Shown here in pieces: positions 37,722 through 45,101 of a DNA stretch of 64,000 nt. This DNA is from CAVWSM01 sp963798505 (lineage in GTDB: Bacteria > Actinomycetota > Actinomycetes > Jiangellales > Jiangellaceae): contig CAWCTX010000011.1 of NCBI GenBank assembly GCA_963798505.1, positions 128,017-192,016 of the forward strand, read 5' to 3'. The position numbers were made by a program, and so were the translations under genes. The first letter of the stretch is position 1. Every line of letters starts with the position of its first letter. Below the pieces are notes generated by a model that was not told the origin of the DNA, did no database searches, and was given only the letters and a program-made list of their open reading frames with translations.

Positions 37722-38684
37722 CTAGGTGCTTGCGCTGGGACGGCCGAACTCGGCGGCGGCGGTGGCGTGGAGCTGGTTCAGCTGCCCGGGGGTCGGACAC
37801 CAGTTCGATTCGAAGCTGGAGGTGTCCCAGCCGGCAAGGCGGGCGCCTGCCTCGTATCCGCTCTGGCAGAACGCCAGCAGTGTTGTTCTTGGATCTCGCG
37901 CGCTGCGTACGGTCTCGTAGGGAAGCACCGCCAACGAGCCTGAGCCGTACTCGATCCAGCTGCCCGCGGACAGCGGTTGCTCGCGGAGTCCTTCGGGCTC
38001 GGGCGCCGTGTAGGAGTAGTAGGTGGCGTCGCGGACGGTGTCGTCGCCCGCCCAGAACCCGAACGAGATGACCTCGTGCGAGTAGGCCTCCTGGTTGACC
38101 GGATCCGCATCGATCGGCATGCCGGCCCGGCCTGAGAAGCGAGTGACGGCGAGGTCGAGGCCGTGCCAGAAGAGGTGTACGGGGCTGGTCTTGCCGTTGA
38201 ACCAGCCGCTGAACTCCTCGAAGACCGCGTCCGTCCAGTCCAGGACGCGGCCGAAGCGCTCGATCGCCTCTCGATCCCACGACGCGTGCTCGACGTCCTC
38301 GGGAAACGGCGTCGTCATCGGGACCCCGAACGGCTGCTCCTTGATCTCGACGTCGATGCCGAGCTCGGCGAGCATCGCGTGGAGGCGGGCGTCGAAGTCC
38401 GCGACGGGCATCCCGTCGCCGAGCTCGAACGCCCGGTTGCGCCCGTCGCCGGTCTGCACGAGCAGGGCGTGACCGAGGAAGTCGAGTCTGATCTCGAAGG
38501 TCGTCCCGCGATGATGGAGGCGCCGTGTCGTGAGCCCGCGGACGTCGACGTATAGGGGGGCGTTCCACCAGTGGTTGCGCGGCGCCGTCGTGGCGAGCCG
38601 GATCTTGCCGATGATCTGGGCGTACAGGTGCAGGGTGTCCTTCGTCGGGCGCCAGTCGGCGAGGTGCAGCTCGGGGAGCGTCAT
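37722..38684 (-). CDS. DUF5996-family protein
   Basis: 320-residue soluble protein beginning MTLPELHLADWRPTKDTLHLYAQI. It has WW (NHWWNAPLYVDVRGLTT), a mid-protein HLFWHGLDLAVTRFSGR and YEAGARLAGWDTSSFESNW near the end, the pattern of DUF5996. No enzyme class is established for the family; the His/Asp/Trp-rich core suggests a metal- or cofactor-binding enzyme. Start ATG 38684 overlaps the stop of the zinc-finger gene (ATGA), so the two are translationally coupled. Confidence 0.8.
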   Translation of the reverse strand: MTLPELHLADWRPTKDTLHLYAQIIGKIRLATTAPRNHWWNAPLYVDVRGLTTRRLHHRGTTFEIRLDFLGHALLVQTGDGRNRAFELGDGMPVADFDARLHAMLAELGIDVEIKEQPFGVPMTTPFPEDVEHASWDREAIERFGRVLDWTDAVFEEFSGWFNGKTSPVHLFWHGLDLAVTRFSGRAGMPIDADPVNQEAYSHEVISFGFWAGDDTVRDATYYSYTAPEPEGLREQPLSAGSWIEYGSGSLAVLPYETVRSARDPRTTLLAFCQSGYEAGARLAGWDTSSFESNWCPTPGQLNQLHATAAAEFGRPSAST

Positions 38685-38959
38685 CGTCCGCTGACCACGA
38701 ACGCGACGTTGTCGAGGTAGCACCAGCTCCAGTTCTCTCCCGGCTCGGCGGAGCGAATGATCGGGTGTCCAGAGCCGCGGGCATGTGCGGAGGCGTGCCG
38801 GTTCGGTGAGCTGTCGCAGCAGGCGATGTGGCCGCAGGACTGGCACATGCGCAGGTGCACCCAGGTTCCGCCGATCGCGAGGCAGTCCGTGCAGCCGGCG
38901 ATCTGGTCGGGCAACTTGGTCAGCGTGATGCTGTCGGTGTGCGAGCAGATCGCGCTCAT
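38681..38959 (-). CDS. UBP-type zinc finger protein
   Basis: 92 residues, essentially one ZnF-UBP domain: CSH near residue 5, GCTDCLAIGGTWVHLRMCQ near 22, SCGHIACCDSS near 42, and HASAHARGSGHPII near 54, giving the Cys/His set that binds three zinc ions. In eukaryotes the fold binds the ubiquitin C-terminus; bacterial stand-alone copies have unknown partners. It overlaps the gene before and the gene after it by 4 bp. Confidence 0.88.
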   Translation of the reverse strand: MSAICSHTDSITLTKLPDQIAGCTDCLAIGGTWVHLRMCQSCGHIACCDSSPNRHASAHARGSGHPIIRSAEPGENWSWCYLDNVAFVVSGR

Positions 38960-39478
38960 CGGGCCAATGCTTCCAGCAGGGTCGCCGCGTCGTAGCCGCC
39001 TCGGTGCACGACGCGTCGATGAACAGCGTCGGTGTGCCGCGCACCTCGCCGGATGCCAGTCCGCTCTCGACGTCCCGCCTGATCCGCCGCGCGACGCCCG
39101 CGTCGGCCCTGTCTTGGGCGAACTGCTGGACGTCGAGGTCGAGCTCGGCGGGATAGCGCCGCAGGTCGTCGTCTTCGAGCCCTCTCTGGCGATGAAGAGC
39201 AGTTGTGCATCTCCCAGAAGCGGTATTGGAGCGCGGCTGCCTCGGCGGCGGCCCGCCAGCGCGTGCGGGTGGATGTCTGTGAGCGGGAAGGGCCGGAAGG
39301 CGAAGCGAACGCCACCGGTAAGTTCGCGCTCGACCCGTTCGATCGCGCGAAACGCCTGCCGCGAGTAGGGGCATTCGTAGTCGCCGTACTCGACAAGGAC
39401 ACGAGCGGCCGAGGGGCCGAGCACGTGATCGACCTCCTCCTCAGGAGGCTCCATCGTTGGCTGGCGTTTCTCCGGCAT
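38956..39478 (-). pseudogene. DsbA-family thioredoxin-fold protein with CPYS active site, frameshifted
   Basis: About 174 residues. The DsbA opening VDHVLGPSAARVLVEYGDYECPYSRQAF-like region (39345-39435) carries CPYS instead of CPYC, so it could not form the usual active-site disulfide. Frame changes near 39255, 39215 and 39000 are needed to reach DDDLRRYPAELDLDVQQFAQD and the cis-Pro loop GTPTLFIDA. No signal peptide is visible, so a cytosolic role is likely. ATGA overlap with the zinc-finger gene. Confidence 0.7.
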
Positions 39479-39490
39479 CGCTTCTCCGCC

Positions 39491-40117
39491 TCAGAACCCA
39501 ACCTGCTGCCGGATGAGGACGATGTGGATGCGGCCGGGGTCCTCCTGGTGGATTTCGAGGATCTTGCCGACCCGGCTGTTCTGCCCGTAGGCGGCATACG
39601 CGCGGGCGTCCTCGAGCTTCAGGCTGTGCTCGCGGATGCGTTGGTGGGCGGCGTCCAGGCCGGACACGAGCTTCTGCGCGCCGACGACGAAGATGACGTT
39701 GGCGGCACCCCAGGCGTACGAGGCGAGCTGGCTGCCGGAGGCCGACGCGATGACAAGGGTTCCGTCGCGGGTAACGGCGTGCACGCTGCCGAGCGCATAG
39801 TCGGGCTGTCCGGCGATCGCCTTCATCTCCCGCAGCTGGGTCGCGAAGTCGAGCGCCATCATCGTGTTGCGAGCCGACTCGTACGGCCCGCCGCCGTCGA
39901 TCGCGTCCGCAATGCCCGTCTCCTGTAGCGTCACCGATGTGTTGGTCATCACCGAGGAGCCTTCGGGGATCCACGCGAGGACGGCCTCGCGCGCCGCGTC
40001 GAGGTCATCGACGACCTCGACACTGTATCCGTGCTCTTCGAGGGCGACGACGGTGTCCGCGAGCGTCTGCTCGTCCGGAAGCGTCGTGAAGCGGTCGAGT
40101 GCATGGGTCGTACTCAC
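39491..40117 (-). CDS. LUD-domain protein (LutC/YkgG-like)
   Basis: 208 residues of one LUD domain (DUF162): GSSVMTNTSVTLQETGI near residue 53, TRDGTLVIASASGSQLASYAWG near 118, VVGAQKLVSGLDAA near 145. In LutABC this subunit takes part in L-lactate oxidation. Here no LutA or LutB is nearby, so it is a stand-alone version of unknown substrate. GTG start at 40117 with a GGAGGA RBS. First gene of the minus-strand operon; divergent from HxlR. Confidence 0.83.
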   Translation of the reverse strand: MSTTHALDRFTTLPDEQTLADTVVALEEHGYSVEVVDDLDAAREAVLAWIPEGSSVMTNTSVTLQETGIADAIDGGGPYESARNTMMALDFATQLREMKAIAGQPDYALGSVHAVTRDGTLVIASASGSQLASYAWGAANVIFVVGAQKLVSGLDAAHQRIREHSLKLEDARAYAAYGQNSRVGKILEIHQEDPGRIHIVLIRQQVGF

Positions 40118-40211
40118 GGTTGATCCTCCTCGGTGGGAAGGTCGCCGTCGGCGACCATGGAGGGCTGGACGTCGGGCAGCCGCCGAGTGATCTCCTTCGA
40201 ACTAGTAAGAA

Positions 40212-40224
40212 CGTAGCGACTACG
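40212..40224. promoter_or_regulatory. Palindrome in the LUD/HxlR intergenic region
   Basis: CGTAG-CGA-CTACG is a perfect 5-3-5 inverted repeat located between the two divergent starts, 38 bp before the HxlR GTG and 95 bp before the LUD GTG. HxlR-family operators often contain GTAC/GTAG-like symmetric cores. Confidence 0.5.
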
Positions 40225-40261
40225 ATAAATGGAGTAACGGCGATGGTGCTAGTGGTATTCC

Positions 40262-40621
40262 GTGGAAGCTGCGCCTGAACCCCAGCCGCCCGTCGACGCC
40301 GAAGCCTGCGTTCGCGCCGACGCCGCGCTCGTGCGCGCGTTCGACCTGCTCGGCAGGCGCTGGACCGGGGTCCTACTGGGCACCCTGAGCGGCGGCCCAG
40401 CAGGCTTCCGTGCCATCTCGCGCGCAGTCGACGGCATCAGCGACTCGGTGCTCTCCGACCGACTCACCGAGCTTTGCAACGTCGGGCTCGTCACCCGCAC
40501 GGTCGCCGACGGACCACCCATCTCCGTCGCCTACGAGCTCACCGACGCAGGCCGGGCGCTGCTGCCCGCGCTCGAACAGATCACCCGCTGGGCCGAGGAA
40601 CATCTCCCCGCCACCGAGTAG
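40262..40621 (+). CDS. HxlR-family winged-helix regulator
   Basis: 119 residues. Winged helix: FDLLGRRWTGVLLGTL, FRAISRAVDGISDSVLSDRLTELCNVGLV, and the wing up to YELTDAGRALLPAL (40295-40575). Only one N-terminal Cys is present (DAEACVRAD), at the position where HxlR/HypR/YodB sensors carry their redox-reactive cysteine. With the divergent LUD/DsbA-like operon this suggests quinone, aldehyde or disulfide-stress sensing. GTG start at 40262. Confidence 0.87.
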   Translation: MEAAPEPQPPVDAEACVRADAALVRAFDLLGRRWTGVLLGTLSGGPAGFRAISRAVDGISDSVLSDRLTELCNVGLVTRTVADGPPISVAYELTDAGRALLPALEQITRWAEEHLPATE

Positions 40622-40656
40622 CACGTCCCGACAGAGCGTCTTCTGGCTGGCTCGAC

Positions 40657-40797
40657 GCCGCATCGAGGGCGGGAAGCTCGTCGATCGACGCGCGCGGACG
40701 GAAAGTCCGGATGCGCATCGATCACCCGCTCGAGGATCGATAACGCGTTGCGGGGGAACTCGCGCGCCTTGGGATCGGCGACTGCCGTTGCCGTCAT
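40657..40797 (-). pseudogene. DNA glycosylase-like N-terminal fragment (copy B)
   Basis: MTATAVADPKAREFPRNA then IDAHPDF and, in a shifted frame, IDELPALDA match the first 50 residues of the copy at 43077-43708. Nothing follows; the HxlR gene ends 35 bp further on. Confidence 0.65.
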
Positions 40798-40896
40798 TGC
40801 TTCAGTAGTCGTTCGGTGAGCACGATCTCGACGACCTGTTGCACGGTCTCGAGGCGCGCCCAGTCGCGCTGGAGCTCGCAGGCGAGCGCGACCCAG
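40771..40896. repeat. 126-bp direct repeat, copy B
   Basis: Second copy of the repeat at 37404-37529, same orientation, about 97-98 percent identical by eye. At its right end (40897) it switches directly into sequence related to the MBL gene end at 44127. Confidence 0.85.
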
Positions 40897-40932
40897 TGTG
40901 CTCTCGGTGAAGACGTCGGCCGCCGCGAGCAC
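40794..40932 (-). pseudogene. Chimeric remnant: MBL-hydrolase end fused to isochorismatase end (copy B)
   Basis: 40794-40896 encodes WVALACELQRDWARLETVQQ and VLTERLLKQ, the isochorismatase C-terminus. 40897-40932 encodes VLAAADVFTEST, the near-C-terminus of the MBL protein at 44064, with two mismatches in 36 bp. The bulk of the isochorismatase between them is gone, which makes this a recombination product of copy A-like and copy C-like sequence. Confidence 0.7.
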
Positions 40933-40965
40933 GGCGAATGTGACCCGGCGAGCGTCGGAGGATTC

Positions 40966-41040
40966 ATGAGCACGCGCACCATCGCTATCGCCGCTCTCGT
41001 CATTGTTGTTCTTGTGGTCATCTTCATCTGGGTCGTCTAA
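40966..41040 (+). CDS. 24-residue single transmembrane peptide
   Basis: MSTRTIAIAALVIVVLVVIF plus IWVV: a charged start and one hydrophobic helix, nothing else. GGAGGA at 40957-40962 is an excellent RBS. It may be a membrane microprotein or a type I toxin-like peptide; no antitoxin RNA can be shown. The region just upstream is the chimeric repeat B. Confidence 0.5.
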   Translation: MSTRTIAIAALVIVVLVVIFIWVV

Positions 41041-41362
41041 GGACTCGGGGATCCACCGCACACGTCTCGGCTTGCGCAACCCGAACACAGGGCGCCGGCG
41101 CCTTACATGCGCCGCGCTCCGTTGCTGCCACGAACGACGGCGACCAGCTCGTGGGTCTCCTCGAAGTCGTCAGCAGCGGCGAACTCGGCGAGCAGCTGCT
41201 GCGGGGATCCAGTGTGCTGAGGAACGACCTGATCCCAGAACGCGCGTGGCACCGCGGCGTGACCTGGCGGCCGCCACCTGCGCGGGGTTCGTGGTCATCT
41301 GCGGGCCACCCGTGCCCAACGGTGCCGTAGCTGGCACTACCACTCGGTCTTCGGGACGTGGG
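41041..41362. other. Stretch with an unrecognised coding relic
   Basis: On the minus strand, 41115-41240 reads FWDQVVPQHTGSPQQLLAEF and DDFEETHELVAVVRGSNG, which looks like the end of a former protein, but no start and no family could be assigned. No other feature seen. Confidence 0.3.
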
Positions 41363-41791
41363 CTACGCCCGCGTAAGTTCGAGCACAGGAATGGTGCGGA
41401 TTCCAGCGGTTTGACGTGCGTACTCGGCGAAGCCCGGGTAGCGCCGCGCCTGCTCGGCGTAGATGCGGTCGCGTTCAGCACCGGTCAATTCGCGGACGGT
41501 CACCTTGTAGGTCTCGGTTCCGCGTTCGACACTGCCGTCACCGGCGGCGGTCAGGTTGTGGTACCAGTCGGGGTTGGTGGGTGCTCCTCCCTTGGTTGCG
41601 AAGACGTAGATGATGTCCGGCTCCGTGTCGTGCGGGAGGTACATCATCGGATTGACGTACTCGCGCCCGCTCTTGCGGCCGCGGTGATGCCCCAAGACCA
41701 GCGGAGCGCCCTCGAAGTTCCCGCCAACCCTGCCCTCGTTCGCTCGGAACTCCGCGATGGTCTTCGCGTTCCAGTCGAGCGTGTCGCTCAT
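41363..41791 (-). CDS. Deazaflavin (F420)-dependent nitroreductase family protein (Ddn-like)
   Basis: 142 residues, split-beta-barrel flavin/F420 fold. Marks: IAEFRANEGRVGGNFEGAPLVL (residue 11), HHRGRKSGREYVNPMMYLP (35) and PTNPDWYHNLTAAG (72), the cofactor-contact segment. It reduces nitro compounds, quinones or similar with reduced F420, which implies an F420-making host. ATG at 41791. Confidence 0.9.
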   Translation of the reverse strand: MSDTLDWNAKTIAEFRANEGRVGGNFEGAPLVLGHHRGRKSGREYVNPMMYLPHDTEPDIIYVFATKGGAPTNPDWYHNLTAAGDGSVERGTETYKVTVRELTGAERDRIYAEQARRYPGFAEYARQTAGIRTIPVLELTRA

Positions 41792-41902
41792 GTCGAACTC
41801 CTGTCGTTCACGGTCCCGGGGTGTGCGCTGGGACGGGGTGATGGACGGTGCGACGCGGGACGCCCTCGGGGTCGTGGCCGAAGCCAGCCCCGTGGAGGTT
41901 CC

Positions 41903-42030
41903 AGCTGGACCTTCGGTCACCGGCTGCGTGAAGCCGGTCTGCTCGGCTCCATCGGCCGGGTCGCCAGCTCCGTGGACAACTCGATGATCGAGCCGTTCTG
42001 GTCGACCCTGAAGGTCAGGCTCCAAGGCTG
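41903..42030 (+). mobile_element. IS3-family transposase remnant (integrase-core C-terminal part)
   Basis: One frame reads FGHRLREAGLLGSIGRVASS, then VDNSMIEPFWSTLK. This is the region around the last catalytic Glu of the DDE integrase core in actinobacterial IS3 elements (FxxxLxxxGxxxSxGRxxxxxDNxMxExFWxTLK). No start, OrfA or inverted repeats are left. It overlaps no other gene and ends just before the esterase stop. Confidence 0.7.
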
Positions 42031-42046
42031 TTTGGGCGTGGCTCGG

Positions 42047-42940
42047 CTAGTGGGCGAGTTGAGCCTTCAAAAAGTCTGATGCCCGGTCGAGCGCCGCTCC
42101 TGCCTCATCGAGGAGGCCCGCATACGCCTGGAAGACGTGCGGGACGCCTGGGGTGACATCGAGCGTGACTGGGACATCGGAGATGGCTGCCCGTGCGGCG
42201 AGCCGGAGAGCGTCGCTGAGGAGGACCTCGTGGGAACCAACTTGGATGAGAAGCGGAGGCAACTCCCTGAGATCGCCGAAGATCGGGCTGATCAAGGGGT
42301 CAGAGGCGTCGGCCCCGCCCACATAGTCCGGAACCCGAGCACGGAGCCCGTCGGGAGTGAAGAGTGGGTCGACCTCCCGCTTCGCTGCGAGTGTCTCGCC
42401 CGACAGCGTCAGATCTACGTAGGGCGACATCAAGAACCCACAGGACGGCAGGGGCACGCCGGCTTCCCGTAAGGCGAGGAGCAAGGCCACTGCCAGCCCG
42501 GCCCCCGCTGACTCGCCCGCGAGGGCGATCTGAGCTGGGGCAATGCCCTGAGCGAGTAGTCCTTCGTAAGCCGCTCGAGCGTCTTCGACCGCGGCCGGAT
42601 ATGGGTGTTCGGGAGCTAGTCGGTACTCGAGCGTGATGGCCTTGGCGCCCGTTCTTCGAACTAGATCACCCACCAGGGGAACCGTCGCTGCCGCATAGCC
42701 GATGACGTAGACACCCCCGTGAAAATAGAGGATCACATTCTCGGACTCGTTGCCCTGGATGGTGACCTCGACGCCAGCGACACCACCGATCTCAACCGGA
42801 CTCTGCTGGACATCGGGAGCCACCGGCACCTGTGCCATGAGTTCGCTGAACGCCGCCCGCATTGTCGTGACATCCGCGCTGGTGTCGAGCCCGCCCTGGC
42901 GAAGGATGGCGTCCAACTGGAGCTGCTGCTGTTTGCTCAT
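42047..42940 (-). CDS. Alpha/beta hydrolase fold-3 esterase (HSL family)
   Basis: 297 residues. Oxyanion motif YFHGGVYVIG near residue 73, nucleophile LAGESAGAGLAVAL near 142, acidic SDPLISPI near 213 with SDALRL following, and catalytic His in GVPHVFQAY near 271. It hydrolyses short acyl esters. Separate from its neighbours: 136 bp to the glycosylase gene and an IS relic on the other side. Confidence 0.9.
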   Translation of the reverse strand: MSKQQQLQLDAILRQGGLDTSADVTTMRAAFSELMAQVPVAPDVQQSPVEIGGVAGVEVTIQGNESENVILYFHGGVYVIGYAAATVPLVGDLVRRTGAKAITLEYRLAPEHPYPAAVEDARAAYEGLLAQGIAPAQIALAGESAGAGLAVALLLALREAGVPLPSCGFLMSPYVDLTLSGETLAAKREVDPLFTPDGLRARVPDYVGGADASDPLISPIFGDLRELPPLLIQVGSHEVLLSDALRLAARAAISDVPVTLDVTPGVPHVFQAYAGLLDEAGAALDRASDFLKAQLAH

Positions 42941-43076
42941 CAGTTGTTCTCCCGTCTCGGAGTCGGCTGGCGCGAGACTGGTCCACGTTGACGTCGCGCC
43001 GATGCAGGGTGGTCTCCATCGATCGAACCGTGACTCCGCACAGGCGGCCTGGTGTCAACCGAGCTGGACCTGTCCA

Positions 43077-43708
43077 TCACTGTCGTTCCTCGAATTCCGA
43101 GGCGAACAGGTAGCTCACCGCGAGGCTCCGGTACGGGCGCCAGCGCTCTGCCACCTCGACCATCTCTCCTTCTGTGGGGAGGTGGTCGAGCCCGTACAGC
43201 CGTTGAACAGCGTGCCGAAGTGCGAGGTCGCCGGGAAGGAGTACGTCGGGCCGGTCCAGAGCTAAGATCAGGAACCCGTGTGCCGTCCGGGGCCCGATAC
43301 CTCGGTGAGGGCGGCCTCGATCTCGTCGTCCGTCATGCCAGCGAGCGCCCCGTCTCTGAGCCGCCCGTCGACGAAGCGTTCGGCGAGCGCGCGCAACGTC
43401 GCGCCCTTCCGCGTCGAGAGCCCGCTGGCGCGGAGGACCTGCGGATCGGCTTGGAGCAGCTCCGCAGGTGAGGGCAGGTGTCCTCCGAAATGCTCCTCGA
43501 GCCGCGACAGGATGGGTCGCGTCGCTCTGACGGACAGCTGTTGGCCGGTGACCTGAACGATGAGCATGCCGAAGGCATCGAGCCCAGGGAGCTCGTCGAT
43601 CCACGCGCGCGGGCGGAAGTCCGGATGCGCGTCGATCAAGCGCGCGAGAACCGGATCGGCGTTGCGGAGGAACTCGCGCGCCGTGGGATCGGCGACGGTC
43701 GCGGTCAT
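43077..43708 (-). pseudogene. DNA-3-methyladenine glycosylase-like protein (longest copy, C), one frameshift
   Basis: About 209 residues when joined. IVQVTGQQLSVRATRPILSR and ADPQVLRASGLSTRKGATLR are the HhH-GPD core start. GIGPRTAHGFLILALDRPDV is the helix-hairpin-helix and the catalytic Asp region. The frame changes once near 43300 (LTEV to GIG), with one or a few bases lost. It would excise alkylated purines. ATG at 43708 overlaps the isochorismatase stop (ATGA). Confidence 0.78.
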
Positions 43709-44067
43709 GCCGTCAGCAGTCGATCGGTGAGCACGATCTCGATGACGTCGGCCACCGTTTCCTCGCGTGCCCACTCGCGCTGAAGCGTCCGGTTGATCGG
43801 CGGGCTGTTCTCGAGCAGCTGCGCGAGCTCGGGCACGGTCGGTTGCCCGCGTCCCGTTGCGACGTTGATCGTCGAATGGACGATCGGCATGTCGAATGCC
43901 TTCGCGGTCTTCACGGTCGAGACGATGTTGTCGAGTAGCAGGTCGCGATCCATCGACCGGACCGCGGCGAACTGCGACGGCTGGTAGTCGATCACCACGA
44001 GCGCCGAGTTCTGTGGCGTGAGCAGGTGATCGGCGACCGGGTCCCGTACAGGGAGGCTGGCCATCAC
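43705..44067 (-). pseudogene. Isochorismatase-family hydrolase with internal deletion (copy C)
   Basis: 120 residues where the family has about 200. The N-terminus is normal (SALVVIDYQPSQFAAV, with the catalytic Asp). After NSPPINRT it jumps directly to LQREWAREETV, the C-terminal helix. The missing 70 or so residues hold the catalytic Cys and the cis-peptide loop, so no hydrolase activity is expected, although the reading frame is kept. It overlaps the MBL stop and the glycosylase start by 4 bp each. Confidence 0.75.
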
Positions 44068-45023
44068 GGGTGGACCTGGGAGCCGTAACCAAGATCGAGC
44101 CGGATCGACTCCATCACCCAGAACGCTGTGCTCTCGGTGAACACGTCGGCGGCCGCGAGCACACCGGTGTACTTCTCGATGACGGGCGCGGCTGCGACCG
44201 CCGCGACCTCGTCGAGGTAGCCCTTCACCGCCGCCCAGGAGTTCTCGCCGTACTTCATGAAGTACCGCGTGGGATCGACGGTGTCGATCGCCTTCCTCGA
44301 GCTTTCGGAGATGTCGGCCATGTACTGCTGATGCAACGTCACGTCGTCCCGCGTGCCGAGTCGACCGAGGTGGCCGCCGATGAAGTGCTTCCAGGCGTAC
44401 GCAAGCGCGTTCGCCGGCGCCTCGAGGTAGCCGGGGATGTCCTCGGTCAGGTTGGAGATGTATACGGGTGCCCAGCCGGGATTGACGATGTCGATGAGCA
44501 TCAGAGTGTCGTGGTCTGGCAGGTGGATGAGGATGTTGTCGGGTGTGTGGTTGGCGCCGTGCCAGGCGAGGTCGATGCGCTCGCCGCCGATCTCCAGCGT
44601 CCGGTTGTCCTGGAACGTCACTTCGTTCGCGGGTCTGGCCGGATCGTCGTCGCGCAACAGCAGGCGGCGGGTCTCCTCGTGTCCGATTCGTGTGACGTTC
44701 CTGTCGAACAGGAACGACGCGCCGACGTGGTCGGCGTGGTGATGCGAGTAGATGAGGTGGGTCACCTTGTTGCTGACGCCGTTTGCCGACGCGATCTCGT
44801 CGACAGCCCGCTGGATGTTGTGGCCGATCGTCGGCGGCGCGTCGAGCAGGACGACGCCGTCGGAAGTCGTCAGGAACGCCGACTGGTAGGTGCCGTCGGT
44901 GACCCAGTACAGGTTCTGCTCGACACGGCCGACGTAGTAGCCCTGCTCGTTCACCGCGGGCCCAAGCGCCGACCGCGGCACCGGCGCGTAATCCGGCAGG
45001 TTGTCTGTGGCTGCTTCGCTCAT
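44064..45023 (-). CDS. Metallo-beta-lactamase-fold hydrolase
   Basis: 319 residues. Metal site IYSHHHADHVGA near residue 99, then WHGANHTPDNILIHLP near 162 and LIDIVNPGW near 183 complete the ligands. The C-terminal extension (ENSWAAVKGYLDEVAAVAAA) is seen in lactonase- and sulfatase-like members. Substrate unknown. First gene of the MBL-isochorismatase-glycosylase operon, divergent from a LAL regulator 78 bp away that probably controls it. No signal peptide. Confidence 0.88.
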   Translation of the reverse strand: MSEAATDNLPDYAPVPRSALGPAVNEQGYYVGRVEQNLYWVTDGTYQSAFLTTSDGVVLLDAPPTIGHNIQRAVDEIASANGVSNKVTHLIYSHHHADHVGASFLFDRNVTRIGHEETRRLLLRDDDPARPANEVTFQDNRTLEIGGERIDLAWHGANHTPDNILIHLPDHDTLMLIDIVNPGWAPVYISNLTEDIPGYLEAPANALAYAWKHFIGGHLGRLGTRDDVTLHQQYMADISESSRKAIDTVDPTRYFMKYGENSWAAVKGYLDEVAAVAAAPVIEKYTGVLAAADVFTESTAFWVMESIRLDLGYGSQVHP

Positions 45024-45101
45024 AGGGGGATCGTGACCGCAGCAGCCAGCCGATCGAATCCCGGAAACCCGTAGTCGTGACCCCGGTGGCATGCTGCGGG
45101 G

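Noticed and set aside
37404..40896. CRISPR-like or phage attL/attR pair
   Set aside because: The 126-bp repeats are parts of two gene fragments, there are only two copies, and no integrase or spacer pattern is present.
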